From an uncultured bacterium (GTDB taxonomy: Bacteria > Calescibacteriota > Calescibacteriia > Calescibacteriales > Calescibacteriaceae), in NCBI GenBank assembly GCA_938036315.1, contig CALHPK010000001.1, positions 124,001-188,000 of the forward strand: a DNA stretch of 64,000 bases, given 5' to 3'. Positions 1 to 8,873 of the stretch are shown in pieces. Made by a program: the position numbers and the translations under genes. Every line of letters begins with the position of its first letter. The first letter of the stretch is position 1. The notes beneath the pieces were generated by a model. The model saw only the letters and a program-made list of their open reading frames with translations, had not been told where the DNA came from and searched no databases.

Positions 1-158
<158 letters not shown>

Positions 159-1204
159 TAGCCTCCTTGAAATCCCAGGCTTAACTTTGCCACTCTTTAG
201 GAAAAATAATATTGCATCCTTTATGGCATTGTCAAGTGGAGTAATCTCATATCCAAGCTCTGTCTTTGCCTTTTCAGATGAGTAGAACAAATTAAGCATA
301 GATGCTCTGGCCTGCGCCCTGGTTATAAGAGGAGGTCTGCCAGTTATCCATGCCCAAAGCTCCAAAATTGCTCCCACAATATAACCAATGTAACAAGATA
401 AAAATCTTGGAAGCTTCAATGGCTTTTTCAGTCCGGTAAGCCTTGACATAATATCAAAAACTTCCGACAGAAACTTGTTGTGTCCCCCCATAATATAGAC
501 CTGTCCGCTTTTACCTTTTTCTAGTGCAAGAATGTGCCCTCTGGCAACATCTTTCACATTCACAAAGGAAAATCCCACATCCGAATATATCGGGATCTCC
601 CTATTTAAAAACTTCAGGATCAAAAGTCCTGTTGGTGTTGGTTTGTAATCCCCCCACCCGATCGGAGCGGAAGGGCAAACCACCACAATATCCATGCCCT
701 CCTTCGCTCTCTTTAAGACCTCCCTCTGAGCTAAAATTTTACTCCTTGCGTAGTGATCTTTTAAATTCCAGGGATTGAAAAACCATGGCGGTGGAGATTC
801 TAAAGCTGACTCATCAATGGGGTTTTCATCTCTTGAAAGCCCAATTGCCCCAGTGGTACTTGTGTAGACCACTCTTTCTACTCCCTTCCTTCTTGCAGCC
901 TCCAAAACCTTTGTAGTTCCTCCAACATTTACTTCATAAAAGATGCTTGTGTCCTTTGCCCAAAACAGATACACTGCTCCAACATGAAAGACAACATTGC
1001 ATCCAGAAAGAGCCTTTTCCAAGGAATCTTCATCTCTCAGATCTCCATATCTTATCTCAACTCCCAAGTCCTTGATATTTGATATATCCCCTCCAGGTCT
1101 TACAAAAGCTACCGGTTCATATTTGTTTGACTTTATAAGCTCGTGGATCAAGTTCGATCCTACAAATCCGTTAGCTCCCGTGACAAGACACCTCATAATA
1201 AACT

Positions 1205-1210
1205 AATATA
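1205..1210 (-). promoter_or_regulatory. -10 box (TATATT) 8 nt before the HpnA-like start
   Basis: TATATT read on the minus strand, 8 nt upstream of the ATG at 1196. No purine-rich ribosome site lies between, so the transcript would begin at or beside the start codon. Confidence 0.5.
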
Positions 1211-1232
1211 ATAAGCAACCCAAAACTTACCT

Positions 1233-2186
1233 CTAATTTTCCAATTCTATGAAATTATATGCTGATTTCAGAATCTTCTTTGAGACTTTGAAGTATTCTA
1301 CTATTTTCTGGAATCTGTCAGGAAAACTCCTGGTGTAGTAGATTGAAATAAAAAGAGCTATTCTATCATCTGCATTATCAAGATTTTTCACTGCTTCCAA
1401 TTTTTTTTTCATATCAGATGAGAGAGGAAGTTCTGGCCTGATCGAGAAAAGGACAGAAAGTCTGTCAAGCTCCAAAATAAAATCAAAAAATGAAGTATCA
1501 TATGCTCCTAATTTTAATTCGCTAAAGAATCTATCTCCTTGGACATTATGGAAAGCTCCGATTTTTTTTGCAAGTTCAAGTGATTCTATAGTCTCCTGAG
1601 CTATCTCAAGGTTAAGCTTTTTAGAAAAGCGTACAGCCCTCAATATCCTTGTTGGGTCATCAGCTATGCTATTTCGGTGCAAAACCCTTATTTTCCTTTT
1701 CAGAATATCCTCGATTCCACCGAACGGATCTATAATCTTCAAACTAAAATCTCCTTTCTTTATATCTCCTGAGATTTCTACTGCAATACTATTTATTGTA
1801 AAGTCTCGCCGACCAAGATCCTGCTCAATGTTATCCACAAAGGTTACCTTCGGATGTTTGCCGGGAATCGGATATATTTCTTTGCGGGCTCGAGCAAGAT
1901 CTATCCTCAGCCCACCTTGAAACTCAAAACTCAAAGTCCCGAAATATTCAGAATACTTAAGGTTCTTCCCTCTGAGCTTTCTAAAAAGTTCCCTTCCCAC
2001 ACTGATCACATCACCTTCCACAACAAAATCAAAATCACATACATCAACTTCACCTAAAATAAAATCTCTCACGGTACCCCCAACAAGACAAATTCTCATT
2101 TTTCTCTCTATCTCCTTGATGACAGCAGAAATTACATCTGAATACCTGCGTACAGAAAGCTCAATATTTTTCTTTATATCTTCCAA
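1233..2186 (-). CDS. Class II tRNA nucleotidyltransferase (CCA-, CC- or A-adding enzyme)
   Basis: Protein of 317 aa with a TTG start. Family motifs in order: LVGGTVRDFILG (nucleotidyltransferase entry), DFDFVVEG (metal-binding aspartates), GRRDFTINSIA (ribose recognition) and DDPTRILRAVRFS. It adds CCA, or part of it, to tRNA 3' ends. Both tRNA genes in this window lack an encoded CCA, so such an enzyme is needed. The protein is shorter than most full bacterial CCA-adding enzymes (about 400 aa). Some deep-branching bacteria split the job between a CC-adding and an A-adding enzyme, and the sequence alone does not tell me which this is. Same strand as the HpnA-like gene downstream, 36 nt away. 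Confidence 0.85.
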   Translation of the reverse strand: MEDIKKNIELSVRRYSDVISAVIKEIERKMRICLVGGTVRDFILGEVDVCDFDFVVEGDVISVGRELFRKLRGKNLKYSEYFGTLSFEFQGGLRIDLARARKEIYPIPGKHPKVTFVDNIEQDLGRRDFTINSIAVEISGDIKKGDFSLKIIDPFGGIEDILKRKIRVLHRNSIADDPTRILRAVRFSKKLNLEIAQETIESLELAKKIGAFHNVQGDRFFSELKLGAYDTSFFDFILELDRLSVLFSIRPELPLSSDMKKKLEAVKNLDNADDRIALFISIYYTRSFPDRFQKIVEYFKVSKKILKSAYNFIELEN

Positions 2187-2263
2187 TTTATCTACATATT
2201 ATATCTCAAACAAAAAATTTTTGCAAAATCATTTTCGTCAGTTTCTTTATTTACAATACACCA

Positions 2264-2305
2264 ATTATGAGCTTGATTTCTCACATTATGAGTTTGATTT
2301 CTCAC
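2264..2305. repeat. 21-bp tandem duplication
   Basis: Copies at 2264-2284 and 2285-2305 differ at one base (ATTATGAGCTTG versus ATTATGAGTTTG, then a shared tail). Confidence 0.9.
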
Positions 2306-2380
2306 ATTCGCTCAGAAGAATTTGAGAAGGAATTTTATGTATCTTCTGCTCACAAAAAATTATATAAATCAGTTATTAGT

Positions 2381-2502
2381 TCATAGTTGCCCATTTGGGC
2401 ACTCTATTATCTTTTCATCTACATTGTTGTATTTTCCTTTCTTTTTAAATCTTATTCCTTCTTCAGAATTTTTCAAGATAGGTCATAGGTGCCCGATTTG
2501 GG
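2381..2502. repeat. Two dispersed copies of a TGCCC-ATTT-GGG element upstream of pstS
   Basis: Copy 1 at 2381-2400 contains a small perfect hairpin (TGCCC, loop, GGGCA). Copy 2 at 2483-2502 keeps most bases. Both are followed within about 12 nt by ATCTTTT. Duplicated operators or a duplicated leader segment are possible; the function is unknown. Confidence 0.5.
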
Positions 2503-2555
2503 TATCTTTTACTTTGAATTTTATTCCATTGTGTCTTTATTTTCCCTTCACAGAA

Positions 2556-2585
2556 TTTCGGAAGGATCACAAAAGCCTTCCGAAA
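2556..2585 (+). promoter_or_regulatory. 10-bp perfect hairpin in the pstS leader
   Basis: TTTCGGAAGG (2556-2565), a 10-nt loop and CCTTCCGAAA (2576-2585). It ends 12 nt before the AAGGAGGT ribosome site (2597-2604), so it could attenuate or stabilise the pstS message. There is no U-run directly after it, so it is not a classical intrinsic terminator. Confidence 0.6.
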
Positions 2586-2612
2586 GGTTACAAAAAAAGG
2601 AGGTAACAAAAA

Positions 2613-3671
2613 ATGCATAAAGAAAAGAAAGGAAAAACCAAAAACATAAGTATAAAAAACATAATTAAAAAGGCACCGACTATATTCATTGCTTCCATTA
2701 TCGCATTCGTAGCTTCCACAATCCACAACACAGGCTATTCTCAACAAAAAATAATAAAAATAGATGGTTCCAGTACGGTGTATCCCCTAACCGAAGCTGT
2801 AGCCGAGGAGTTCCAGAAACAATTCAAAGATATAAAGGTTACAGTTGGCATATCTGGAACGGGTGGAGGATTCAAGAAGTTCTGTCGTGGTGAAACTGAT
2901 ATCTCAAATGCATCAAGACCAATAGTTAAGAAAGAAATGGAACTATGTGAACAGAATAAAATAGAATATCTGGAGCTTCCAGTTGCTTTTGACGCGCTTG
3001 CGGTAGTAGTCAATCCTAAAAACAACTGGGCTGACAAAATGACGGTTGAAGAACTAAAAAAGATGTGGGAACCTGATGCTCAAGGGAAAATAATGAGGTG
3101 GTCTGATATCAGAAAAGATTGGCCCAAACAACCTCTAAAACTATTCGGAGCTGGACCTGATTCCGGAACATTTGATTACTTTACTGAAGCTATAATGGGC
3201 AAATCACGAGCTTCCAGAGGTGACTACGTCGCATCTGAAGACGATAATGTTACAGTCCAAGGAGTTGCAGCCGATAGATATGCTCTCGGATATTTCGGAG
3301 TCGCTTATTACTTTGAAAATAAAGATAAAGTAAAGCCAGTTGCTATAATTAGTCCCCTTGACGGCAAACCTTATCTCCCTACTGAGGAGAATGTGATATC
3401 TGGGAAGTACTTCCCTCTATCAAGACCTATTTTCATATATGTGAATGCCGAATCCGCTAAAAGAGAAGAAGTAAGAAAGTTTGCTGAGTTCTACATTAAA
3501 AATGCAGCCAAGGCTGCAAAAGAAGTAGGATACATCCCACTCCCCAAAGAAGGATATGATATTGGCCTAAAAGTAATCACAACTATGAAGAAAGGAACTG
3601 TATTCAAAGGAGAATTCAAGCCTCTTCCTTTCTCTGAAGTGATGAAAATGATTGAATCTGAGACAAAGTAG
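2613..3671 (+). CDS. pstS: Phosphate-binding protein PstS of an ABC transporter
   Basis: Protein of 352 aa. A basic N-terminus and a hydrophobic stretch at about residues 18-38 form an export signal. The mature part opens with [18 protein letters not shown], carries [17 protein letters not shown] and DISNASRP, and later [12 protein letters not shown]: the phosphate-contacting loops of the PstS family. It binds phosphate in the periplasm and delivers it to the PstCA permease. Translation uses a strong AAGGAGGT site 9 nt before the ATG. The genes pstC, pstA, pstB and phoU are not adjacent; ftsH follows instead. Confidence 0.92.
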   Translation: MHKEKKGKTKNISIKNIIKKAPTIFIASIIAFVASTIHNTGYSQQKIIKIDGSSTVYPLTEAVAEEFQKQFKDIKVTVGISGTGGGFKKFCRGETDISNASRPIVKKEMELCEQNKIEYLELPVAFDALAVVVNPKNNWADKMTVEELKKMWEPDAQGKIMRWSDIRKDWPKQPLKLFGAGPDSGTFDYFTEAIMGKSRASRGDYVASEDDNVTVQGVAADRYALGYFGVAYYFENKDKVKPVAIISPLDGKPYLPTEENVISGKYFPLSRPIFIYVNAESAKREEVRKFAEFYIKNAAKAAKEVGYIPLPKEGYDIGLKVITTMKKGTVFKGEFKPLPFSEVMKMIESETK

Positions 3672-3690
3672 GAAAAAATACTACTCGGGA

Positions 3691-3770
3691 GTAACATTTC
3701 TGGTGCCTGAGCCAAGCTATAATTCTCTTACAATTTTCCGGCAATCATCTCAGGACACCAGAAATGTTGC
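3691..3770. repeat. Long imperfect inverted repeat after pstS (about 21 bp arms)
   Basis: Left arm 3691-3711 and right arm 3749-3770 pair over about 21 bp with one bulged A (3755) and one G-T pair; the loop is 37 nt. Arms read AACATTTCTGGTG and CACCAGAAATGTT. It could be a 3' stabilising structure, a terminator for pstS without a T-run, or a miniature inverted-repeat element. Confidence 0.7.
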
Positions 3771-3870
3771 TTCCCTTTCAAAGCTCTCTAAAAAGCCCTA
3801 AATACAAAAAAACACACAGATTCCTGCAAAGCTAATTTTATGGCGACAAAAGCTTTAAATTTCAACAAAT

Positions 3871-5646
3871 ATGAAATATCTTCTTTTATGGGGGCTGATA
3901 TTCATCTTAGCAATCTTCATCTATAGAGTTGCAACAGAAATCCAAGAATCAGCTCAATTTAAAACGATATCACTTAGCGACTTAATAACGGATTCCGATA
4001 ATATAGAAGAAGTAAAGATAAAGGGTAACAAAATTGAGGGTAAATTCAAAAATGGGGAGCTGTTCAGAAGTTACGGAATAGCGGATTGGGGATTCATAAA
4101 TGAATTGATAAAAAAAGGAATAAAAGTAAACGTATTCCCAGAAGAAAAAGCGAGTATATGGAAAGATATACTTATAGCTTGGGTTCCAACATTAGTGATA
4201 ATTTTCCTTTTCTTTTCACTCGTAAGGGGAATTGAAAGAGGGAATGCAAGAGCTATAACTTTCACCAAAGCAAAAGCTAAAATGTTTATTCCCAAAAAAG
4301 AGAACAAAGTTACCTTCAGTTCAGTAGCAGGAATAGATGAAGTTAAAGAAGAAGTTATGGATATTCTGGAGTATCTAAAAAATCCAAATAAGTTCAGAGA
4401 AATGGGGGTTCGCCCGCCAAAAGGTGTTATATTCATAGGTCCACCAGGAACAGGGAAAACTTTAGTGGCAAAGGCAATAGCAAACGAGGCAGATGTTCCT
4501 TTTTTTTATGAAGTTGGTTCTTCCTTCATTGAGTTATTTGTGGGAGTTGGTTCGGCAAGGATAAGAGATCTTTTTGACAGAGCAAGAAAGCATTCTCCCT
4601 GTATAATTTTTATTGACGAAATTGATGCGGTCGGAAGAAGTAGAGGAGCAGGCATCGGCGGAGGTCATGATGAACGCGAACAAACCCTAAACCAGCTCCT
4701 TGTTGAACTTGACGGAATAGAATCCAGAGGAGAACCCATAGTTGTAATCGCAGCAACAAACAGACCAGATATACTTGACCCAGCACTTCTTAGAGCGGGT
4801 AGATTCGACAAAAAGGTGTATTTCCCCCTCCCAGATCTCAAAGGAAGAATTGAAATATTCAAAGTTCACGCAAAAAGATTCAAAGTTGATGAAAATGTAG
4901 ATTTTGAAAAAGTAGCTAGGATGGTACCTGGATTCTCAGGCGCAGACATAGAAAATATGCTTAACGAAGCCGCAATAATGGCAGTACGAGCAAAAAAAAG
5001 TAAAATAGATGAAGAAACCCTTATGAAAGCCAGAGATAAAATAATAATGGGAGCGGAAAGAAAAAATTTTTATATAACTGAAGAGCAGAAAAAGAGAATA
5101 GCATACCACGAAGCAGGACACACAATGGTTGCAAAACTTTACGGCAAAGAGCAGGTTGAAAAAGTAAGTATCATACCGCGAGGAAAAGCTTTAGGAGTAA
5201 CTCTTCAAATTCCAAAAGAAGATATATACATCATGGATAAAGATTATATCTTAAAAAAAATAACAATTTTACTCAGTGGAAGAGCAACAGAAGAGATAAT
5301 ATTTGGCTCTGAATCCACAGGAGCCGTAGATGACATCGAAAAAAGTACAGAAATAGCAAAAAAGATGATTTACGAATGGGGAATGTCATCCTTAGGACCA
5401 ATAGCATTTAAAACTAAAGATGAATATGTGTTCTTAGGAAAAGAAGTAGCACGGCACGAAGAAATATCCGAAGAAATAGCAAAAAAACTTGATAACGAGG
5501 TCATCAGCATAATATCACTCTGCTATGAAAAAGCCAAATCAATAATATTGGAAAACATTGAAAAACTACACAACCTCGCAAAAGCCCTTTTAGAAAAAGA
5601 AACACTACTCGAAAAAGAAATAGAAGAAATCCTCACCACAGCATAA
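3871..5646 (+). CDS. ftsH: ATP-dependent zinc metalloprotease FtsH
   Basis: Membrane AAA protease of 591 aa that degrades misfolded and regulatory membrane proteins. Transmembrane helices lie near residues 3-22 and 97-118 with a periplasmic domain between. Walker A GPPGTGKT is at about 190-197, Walker B reads [11 protein letters not shown], and the second region of homology is [19 protein letters not shown]. The zinc site HEAGH lies at about 413-417 with a downstream Asp-rich helix ([13 protein letters not shown]). It is slightly shorter at the C-terminus than E. coli FtsH. A TAAATT box lies 9 nt before the ATG. The glycosyltransferase gene begins 1 nt after its stop. Confidence 0.96.
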   Translation: MKYLLLWGLIFILAIFIYRVATEIQESAQFKTISLSDLITDSDNIEEVKIKGNKIEGKFKNGELFRSYGIADWGFINELIKKGIKVNVFPEEKASIWKDILIAWVPTLVIIFLFFSLVRGIERGNARAITFTKAKAKMFIPKKENKVTFSSVAGIDEVKEEVMDILEYLKNPNKFREMGVRPPKGVIFIGPPGTGKTLVAKAIANEADVPFFYEVGSSFIELFVGVGSARIRDLFDRARKHSPCIIFIDEIDAVGRSRGAGIGGGHDEREQTLNQLLVELDGIESRGEPIVVIAATNRPDILDPALLRAGRFDKKVYFPLPDLKGRIEIFKVHAKRFKVDENVDFEKVARMVPGFSGADIENMLNEAAIMAVRAKKSKIDEETLMKARDKIIMGAERKNFYITEEQKKRIAYHEAGHTMVAKLYGKEQVEKVSIIPRGKALGVTLQIPKEDIYIMDKDYILKKITILLSGRATEEIIFGSESTGAVDDIEKSTEIAKKMIYEWGMSSLGPIAFKTKDEYVFLGKEVARHEEISEEIAKKLDNEVISIISLCYEKAKSIILENIEKLHNLAKALLEKETLLEKEIEEILTTA

Positions 5647-5647
5647 A

Positions 5648-6781
5648 GTGAAAATCTTCATAGTATCAGATAGCTTCCCACCAGTACCAAGTGGTGTATC
5701 CAAATACACCTTCTGGCTAGCAGAAAAATTGCTACAAAGAAATCATAAAGTCTATGTTATAACTGGGGGCGTACCGCAATCACCTCCAGAAGACCTAAAA
5801 ATCAAAAAACTCAAAGGAGAAGTAATAAGACTTGGCAAACTTATATATGTCTATGCAAACGGAACCAGATGCTGGATAACACTTCTGAGTATAAAAGATC
5901 TCTTCAAAATGAAAAAAATATTCAGAGTCACACCGCATGACATAGTAATTTTACAGGGACCTTTGGGACTGACCTTGCCTTACCCTGCAACTTTATTCTC
6001 CAAATCACCAAAAATTGGCATATTCCACTCAGTAACAGAAAAACCAAATTTAGGATTTATTTTATTCAAACCACTTATGAAACCTTTCTTGAAAGCAATT
6101 GATCTGAAAATCGCTGTGTCGCGGTGGGCAAAATACGAAATTGAAAGATACTTTGGTAAACAAGATTTCATCATAATTCCTCCCGGAGTAGATACAAAAG
6201 TTTATAATCCCAACCGTGGGAAAAAAAGTTCGGATTCTGTAAACTTCCTTTTCGTAGGAAGGCTTGATGAGAGAAAAGGTGCAGATATATTAATCCATAG
6301 CTGGAGCAGAGTGAAAAATTTTGAAGGGAAAAAAGGAGGAAAATCTGTTCCCCTGAACCTTCTGATAGCGGGAGATGGTCCTTTAAAAGAAAAACTCGCA
6401 AAGCGTGCTGGAAATTCAGTAAAATTTCTCGGGTTCATTCCGGAACCAGAATTACCTTCGCTTTACGCATCCGCAGATGTATCGGTTTTTCCGTCCAAAG
6501 GAGGGGAAAGTTTTGGCATAGTTCTCATAGAAAGTATGGCCTGTGGGACTCCTCCTATAGCATCGAAAATAAAGGGCTACAGCGATGTTGTTAAACACGA
6601 AGAAACAGGACTCCTATTCACAGATGAAAATGACCTCACTTCCAAAATCTTAGAACTAAGCAGAGATGAAAATAAAAGAAAAAAAATGAGTCAAAACTCC
6701 TATTACTTCGCTAAAGAAAACTATGATTGGGATAAAATAGCAGATACATTCGAAGATGTACTGAGAAAAATCAAATCTTGA
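5648..6781 (+). CDS. GT4-type glycosyltransferase
   Basis: Protein of 377 aa with a GTG start 1 nt after the ftsH stop, so it is translationally coupled. N-terminal glycosyltransferase-4 fold beginning KIFIVSDSFPPVPSGVSKYT. The C-terminal GT1 domain contains FLFVGRLDERKGADIL and GGESFGIVLIESMACGTPP, with the nucleotide-sugar-binding E-x7-E arrangement. It probably transfers a sugar to a lipid or polysaccharide acceptor at the membrane; donor and acceptor are not predictable. Transcription very likely reads through from ftsH. Its stop is followed directly by a nested hairpin. Confidence 0.85.
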   Translation: MKIFIVSDSFPPVPSGVSKYTFWLAEKLLQRNHKVYVITGGVPQSPPEDLKIKKLKGEVIRLGKLIYVYANGTRCWITLLSIKDLFKMKKIFRVTPHDIVILQGPLGLTLPYPATLFSKSPKIGIFHSVTEKPNLGFILFKPLMKPFLKAIDLKIAVSRWAKYEIERYFGKQDFIIIPPGVDTKVYNPNRGKKSSDSVNFLFVGRLDERKGADILIHSWSRVKNFEGKKGGKSVPLNLLIAGDGPLKEKLAKRAGNSVKFLGFIPEPELPSLYASADVSVFPSKGGESFGIVLIESMACGTPPIASKIKGYSDVVKHEETGLLFTDENDLTSKILELSRDENKRKKMSQNSYYFAKENYDWDKIADTFEDVLRKIKS

Positions 6782-6842
6782 GTGAAGCGTGCCACATCTA
6801 TTACAGTTTATTCCAATCTAACTGTACCTTCACGCCGGTGGC
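6782..6842 (+). other. Nested hairpin region after the glycosyltransferase
   Basis: TACAGTT (6802-6808) pairs with AACTGTA (6820-6826), nested inside GTGAAG (6782-6787) with CTTCAC (6828-6833). GCCAC (6791-6795) can also pair with GTGGC (6838-6842), giving an alternative or pseudoknotted fold. It may act as a transcript 3' end; there is no clear U-run. Confidence 0.45.
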
Positions 6843-6920
6843 AAAAGATACATAATTACCTATTCAATTAGGTTTGCAGTGAATATACCCATAAGGTTTA
6901 GAACTTTATCGATCAAATTT

Positions 6921-6936
6921 TTGAACGAATGTTCAA
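6921..6936. promoter_or_regulatory. Perfect palindrome TTGAAC-GAAT-GTTCAA (candidate operator)
   Basis: 16-bp inverted repeat with a 4-nt centre, 51 nt before the GMC oxidoreductase start. GAAC-N4-GTTC matches the core of Gram-positive-type LexA boxes and also resembles TetR-family operators. Which protein binds, if any, is unknown. Confidence 0.45.
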
Positions 6937-6973
6937 AACTTCTTGTCTATCACATACAGAATCGATATAAGAC

Positions 6974-6979
6974 TAAATT
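6974..6979 (+). promoter_or_regulatory. -10 box (TAAATT) 8 nt before the GMC oxidoreductase ATG
   Basis: TAAATT followed by 8 nt and the ATG at 6988. No Shine-Dalgarno site. This supports the internal ATG over longer upstream starts. Confidence 0.55.
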
Positions 6980-6987
6980 ATTTGAAA

Positions 6988-8871
6988 ATGTTTTCAACTC
7001 ACGAGATAGAAGTCTTAGAAGCAATAGCACACGCTATGATACCGGCTGGAAAGTTTTTTCCACCTGGTGGAAAGAACAATGTGAAAAAGCTGGAAGCATA
7101 TCTGAAGGAAGATCCCTTGGCTGAAAAATTTTATAAAGCAGTAATAAATCTATTCGATATCACCGTAAAGTTAAAAAAGTTAAGATCATTTACAAAACTG
7201 TCACTGAATGAGCAACGAAAAATCCTTGAGGAGTGGTTGAACAGTCCAAATCCTATAAAAAGAGGTATCGCAGAAATAATCACAGTAACTCTAAAAGTCT
7301 CACACTTTTCCGATGATGAAATATATTCAAAAATAGGGTGTGTATGGGATAAAAGCCCCAAATCATATCAACCTCCCCCATATATGGTCAATGTTAAAAG
7401 TGAAATCGAGGATGAAGAGATTGAATGTGATATTGTTGTTATAGGCTCAGGAGCCGGCGGAGCGGTAGTGGCCAAAGAACTAGCTGAGAAAGGCTTCGGC
7501 GTGATAATAGTCGAAGAAGGAAAATATTACACAAGAAAAGATTTCTCAGGAAAAGCCGCGGAATCCTTTAGAAAATTTTACAGAAACAAAGGACTTACAT
7601 TCGCCATAGGAAATACGATAATCCCCATCCCCATGGGAAAAATGGTAGGAGGCTCCACAGCCATAAACACCGGAACAAGTTGGAGAACCCCATACTGGAT
7701 ACTCGAAAAATGGGTAAAGTATGGGCTCTCCGAGCTTTCACCCAAGAATATGGAAAAATATTTTGAGAAAGTTGAAACCACAATTCAGGTCGAAGAAGCT
7801 AAATTAGAAGTTATAGGTGGTATTGCAAAAGTTATAGAGCGCGGATGCCAAAGATTAGGACTTAAACACCACCCGGTAAAAAGAAATGCCCCAGACTGCG
7901 ACGGACAAGGAGTATGCACATTCGGATGCCCCACAGACGCAAAAAAATCAACAAATATATCATATATACCACTTGCATTAAAAAGTGGTGCCCTACTTTT
8001 GGATGAAACCAAATTCGAAAAGATAATCATCAAAAATGGAAAAGCAGAAGGAATAATAGTTAAAAACAAATCCGGCAAAAATGTAACAATAAGAGCAAAA
8101 GCAACAGTTTTATCTTGCGGTGCAATCCTCACTCCATTTTATCTGATCGAACACAAACTTAAAAATAAAAACATTGGAAAAAACCTAACAATTCACCCTT
8201 CAACATCAGTTCTAGCATACCTCCCAGACGATGACATAAGACAGTTCAATCGCACACCACAAGGCTACTGTATCAGCTCATTTATGAACATCGGAATTCT
8301 ACTTTTACATGGAGGCCTACCACTAGATGCTGGAGCAGGAGCAATACCGTTTATAGGAGAAAAATTTTCAACTGCTATGTCAAATTTCGATAAAATTGCC
8401 TCCTTTGGAGTTATGGTAGAAGATGACCCATCTGGAAGAGTCTTATCACTAAATCATAAACCATTCATATTCTACTGGTTGAAGAAGAGAGAACTAAAGC
8501 TACTGAAATTTGGAACAGAAATCATAATAAGAATCTTCCTTGAGGCCGGAGCAGATGAAGTCTACCCAATGATAAGAAATTGCAAACCAATAAGAACTTG
8601 GGGGGATTTCTCGAACTTCCTGAAAAGTAACTTCCTGCCCTCAGATTACATAATCTCCGCCTTCCACCCTCTCGGAACCTGCAGAATGGGAACTTCACCG
8701 TCAAACTCTGTGGTAGATATGAACCATAAAGTCTGGGACATTGAAAATTTATTCATTGTTGATGGGAGTGTAGTCCCAACCTCAATTGGGGTGAATCCAC
8801 AAATAACAATCATGGCTCTTGCAACCCGAGCTGCAGAAAAAATAGCAGAAGCAGTAACCCCAAAACTCTAA
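6988..8871 (+). CDS. GMC-family FAD oxidoreductase with fused gluconate-dehydrogenase-subunit-3-like N-terminus
   Basis: Protein of 627 aa from this start. The first 120 or so residues, including AIAHAMIPAG, resemble the small subunit 3 of membrane gluconate 2-dehydrogenases. The FAD Rossmann motif VVIGSGAGGAVVAKELA begins near residue 149, and GGSTAINTGTSWRTP is the GMC signature. A Cys-rich stretch (CDGQGVCTFGCPTD) is shared with cholesterol-oxidase and gluconate-dehydrogenase relatives. The active-site His is in HPLGTC (about 560) and the Asn in NPQITIMALA (about 602). It oxidises an alcohol or sugar; the substrate is unknown. The start was chosen because a TAAATT box lies 8 nt upstream. 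Confidence 0.85.
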   Translation: MFSTHEIEVLEAIAHAMIPAGKFFPPGGKNNVKKLEAYLKEDPLAEKFYKAVINLFDITVKLKKLRSFTKLSLNEQRKILEEWLNSPNPIKRGIAEIITVTLKVSHFSDDEIYSKIGCVWDKSPKSYQPPPYMVNVKSEIEDEEIECDIVVIGSGAGGAVVAKELAEKGFGVIIVEEGKYYTRKDFSGKAAESFRKFYRNKGLTFAIGNTIIPIPMGKMVGGSTAINTGTSWRTPYWILEKWVKYGLSELSPKNMEKYFEKVETTIQVEEAKLEVIGGIAKVIERGCQRLGLKHHPVKRNAPDCDGQGVCTFGCPTDAKKSTNISYIPLALKSGALLLDETKFEKIIIKNGKAEGIIVKNKSGKNVTIRAKATVLSCGAILTPFYLIEHKLKNKNIGKNLTIHPSTSVLAYLPDDDIRQFNRTPQGYCISSFMNIGILLLHGGLPLDAGAGAIPFIGEKFSTAMSNFDKIASFGVMVEDDPSGRVLSLNHKPFIFYWLKKRELKLLKFGTEIIIRIFLEAGADEVYPMIRNCKPIRTWGDFSNFLKSNFLPSDYIISAFHPLGTCRMGTSPSNSVVDMNHKVWDIENLFIVDGSVVPTSIGVNPQITIMALATRAAEKIAEAVTPKL

Positions 8872-8873
8872 AA

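Larger units (their letters stand above)
2187..2612. other. Intergenic region with repeats and the pstS leader
   Basis: A 426-nt gap between two divergent genes. It holds a 21-bp tandem duplication (2264-2305), two dispersed copies of a TCATAG-(G/T)TGCCC-ATTTGGG element (2381-2400 and 2483-2502), and a strong hairpin before the pstS ribosome site. Open frames here show no recognisable protein. Confidence 0.6.

Noticed and set aside
2322-2606. Open frame of 94 codons before pstS
   Set aside because: It is rich in Phe, Tyr and Leu, covers the repeats and the hairpin, and has no family features. It ends just before the pstS ribosome site.
6921-6936. Firm assignment of the palindrome as a LexA box
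   Set aside because: The core fits, but the gene is not an SOS function and only one copy is seen.
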